A DNA stretch of 8,262 bases. Origin: Deltaproteobacteria bacterium RIFCSPLOWO2_02_FULL_57_26 (GTDB lineage Bacteria > Desulfobacterota > Binatia > UBA9968). Position 1 is the stretch's first letter; each line of letters begins with the position of its first letter. A program made the translations under genes and the position numbers. Where the stretch lies: positions 1 to 8,262 of the forward strand of contig MGSI01000040.1 in NCBI GenBank assembly GCA_001798455.1, read 5' to 3'. The notes under the pieces were generated by a model. That model did not search any database and was not told the DNA's origin. It worked only from the letters and a program-made list of their open reading frames with translations. This document shows, one piece after another, positions 7,293 through 8,262 of this stretch.

Positions 7293-8190
7293 CGCCTTTC
7301 TCTCCATGCTTGCGGTAGAGAAGGGGCTATCGCGGAATACGCTGGAGGCTTACAGCCGGGACCTCAACCGCGCCGCGGACTTTTTGCGTGACCGTGGAAT
7401 CGGGGCTTGGGAAGAGTGCCAGGCGCCGCATCTGCGCTCCTATTTCTCGCGGCTGCGGGAGCGGCGGCTCAGCGTGCGCTCGATTGCCCGAAACGTGGTC
7501 GCCCTGCGCCAGCTCTACCGGTTTTTGGAAAAAGAGGGCGTCGTCGATGAAAACCCGCTCCCGTCTGTGTTCCTCCCCAAAGTCTCGCCGAAGCTGCCGC
7601 ACACTCTGAGCCGGGAAGAGGTGCGGCGGCTTTTGGCCCAGCCGGATCCGTCGAAGCCCCTGGGGTTACGCGATCAGGCGATGATCGAGTTGCTCTACGC
7701 AACCGGGCTCAGGGTCTCGGAGTTGGTAACTCTGCAAACGCATCAGATCGATCTTCAGGGCGACTACCTGACCGTTCGCGGAAAGGGAGCGAAGGTGCGC
7801 CTGGTTCCGTTTGGCAGGTGGGCGACGGACAGCCTGGTGCACTACCTCCGGGAGGCCAGACCCAAGCTGCTCAAGGGACGGACCGGCGCCTTCCTATTCG
7901 TAGGCCGCTCGGGCAAGAAGCTTACGCGGCAGGGGTTTTGGAAACTGATTCGTCGCTACGCCCGCGCCGCCGGTATCGAAAAGCGGGTGACGCCGCACAC
8001 CCTGCGCCACTCCTTTGCCACTCATCTCCTAGAGGGCGGCGCCGATCTCCGCGCGATCCAGTCCATGCTTGGTCACGCGGATATCTCGACCACGCAGATA
8101 TACACCCATGTAAGCCGCGCGCACCTGAAGGAGGTCCACCGCAGGTTTCATCCGCGGGAAAAAGCGCCGGCGGACAGGCCGCGGCGTTAA
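7264..8190 (+). CDS. xerD: Site-specific tyrosine recombinase XerD
   Basis: A 308-residue tyrosine recombinase that, with XerC, resolves chromosome dimers at dif during division. The N-terminal SAM-like DNA-binding domain (about 5-90) shows the LSRNTLEAYSRDL motif. The catalytic domain (about 108-295) has all six expected residues: R150 (ATGLRVSEL), K174 (RGKGAKVR), H245 and R248 (HTLRH), H271 (LGHADISTTQ) and the nucleophile Y280 (QIYTHV). The ending LRAIQSMLGHADISTTQIYTHV followed by HPRE favours XerD over XerC or an integron/phage integrase, and no integron or prophage context is present. The start at 7264 overlaps the 3' end of glnD in another frame. The ribosome site is ambiguous: AAAGG at 7246-7250 is 13 nt away and AGAGG abuts the ATG. 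The next Met (7306) would remove part of the conserved N-terminus. Expression is likely coupled to glnD. A XerC/XerH-type single recombinase cannot be fully excluded. Confidence 0.94.
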   Translation: MKERLSSHIDAFLSMLAVEKGLSRNTLEAYSRDLNRAADFLRDRGIGAWEECQAPHLRSYFSRLRERRLSVRSIARNVVALRQLYRFLEKEGVVDENPLPSVFLPKVSPKLPHTLSREEVRRLLAQPDPSKPLGLRDQAMIELLYATGLRVSELVTLQTHQIDLQGDYLTVRGKGAKVRLVPFGRWATDSLVHYLREARPKLLKGRTGAFLFVGRSGKKLTRQGFWKLIRRYARAAGIEKRVTPHTLRHSFATHLLEGGADLRAIQSMLGHADISTTQIYTHVSRAHLKEVHRRFHPREKAPADRPRR

Positions 8191-8194
8191 AGGA
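8189..8194 (+). promoter_or_regulatory. Shine-Dalgarno before the reading frame at 8202
   Basis: AAAGGA overlaps the xerD stop codon (8188-8190) and lies 7 nt before an ATG at 8202, an ideal spacing. It argues that a gene really starts here even though the frame that follows is very short. Confidence 0.5.
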
Positions 8195-8201
8195 CCGGTG
8201 T

Positions 8202-8258
8202 ATGCTGGATCGCTATTTTCAGTTGCGCGAGCGCGTAACGACGGATCGCTTTGCCTGA
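8202..8258 (+). other. Possible broken or mis-sequenced start of an NCS2/AzgA-type nucleobase permease
   Basis: The ATG at 8202 has a good ribosome site and encodes MLDRYFQLRERVTTDRFA before a TGA at 8256-8258. From memory the first 13 residues look like the conserved N-terminus of AzgA-like xanthine/guanine/hypoxanthine permeases, which typically read like LDRYFKLREHGTT followed by a Val-Arg-Thr-Glu segment and the first membrane helix. Here the similarity ends after the Thr-Thr pair and the frame closes four bases before the window edge. Reading the last bases in the other two frames does not restore the expected continuation. It may be a truncated gene, an assembly error at a contig end, or an unrelated 18-codon ORF. 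The family link rests on about a dozen residues and is tentative. Confidence 0.3.
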
Positions 8259-8262
8259 TCTA

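Noticed and set aside
7264..8190. Mobile-element or integron integrase instead of XerD
   Set aside because: The family-typical C-terminus, the chromosomal housekeeping context and the absence of attachment sites, integron insert or phage genes favour XerD.

Overview
The window is a compact, GC-rich bacterial housekeeping segment. All genes lie on the + strand and are packed almost end to end: a MerR-type regulator, mutS, a periplasmic N-acetylmuramoyl-L-alanine amidase (AMIN + Amidase_3), glnD and xerD, followed by the start of a possible sixth gene. An exported amidase with an AMIN domain and a full-length GlnD/PII-uridylyltransferase point to a Gram-negative bacterium. From memory the order mutS-amidase-glnD-xerD resembles Desulfobacterota (Geobacter-like) or related phyla such as Methylomirabilota; this placement is an inference, because no rRNA or other marker gene is present.

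Layout. Positions 1-146 may hold the last codons of a membrane protein entering from the left. Positions 147-230 hold a good sigma70-like promoter (TTGACA, 17-bp spacer, TATCTT), a perfect 7-bp inverted repeat around the expected transcription start, and a Shine-Dalgarno sequence that fixes the MerR start at 231. From there the genes are separated by 14 bp (MerR-mutS), 5 bp (mutS-amidase) and 11 bp (amidase-glnD), and glnD overlaps xerD by 29 bp. I see no terminator or second clear promoter between them, so they probably form one operon read from the promoter at 163-191. After xerD a well-placed ribosome binding site leads into a reading frame that begins like an NCS2/AzgA-type nucleobase permease but stops after 18 codons, four bases before the window ends.

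The genes serve different processes: DNA mismatch recognition (MutS), septal peptidoglycan splitting (amidase), nitrogen-status sensing through PII uridylylation (GlnD) and chromosome-dimer resolution (XerD). The amidase and XerD both act at or near division; the other pairings have no obvious biochemical link. All catalytic motifs checked are intact. I found no CRISPR array, insertion sequence, tRNA or rRNA, and no clear sign of a new system. The points most worth a second look are the promoter/operator region with its linked MerR regulator and the apparently broken permease start at the right edge.
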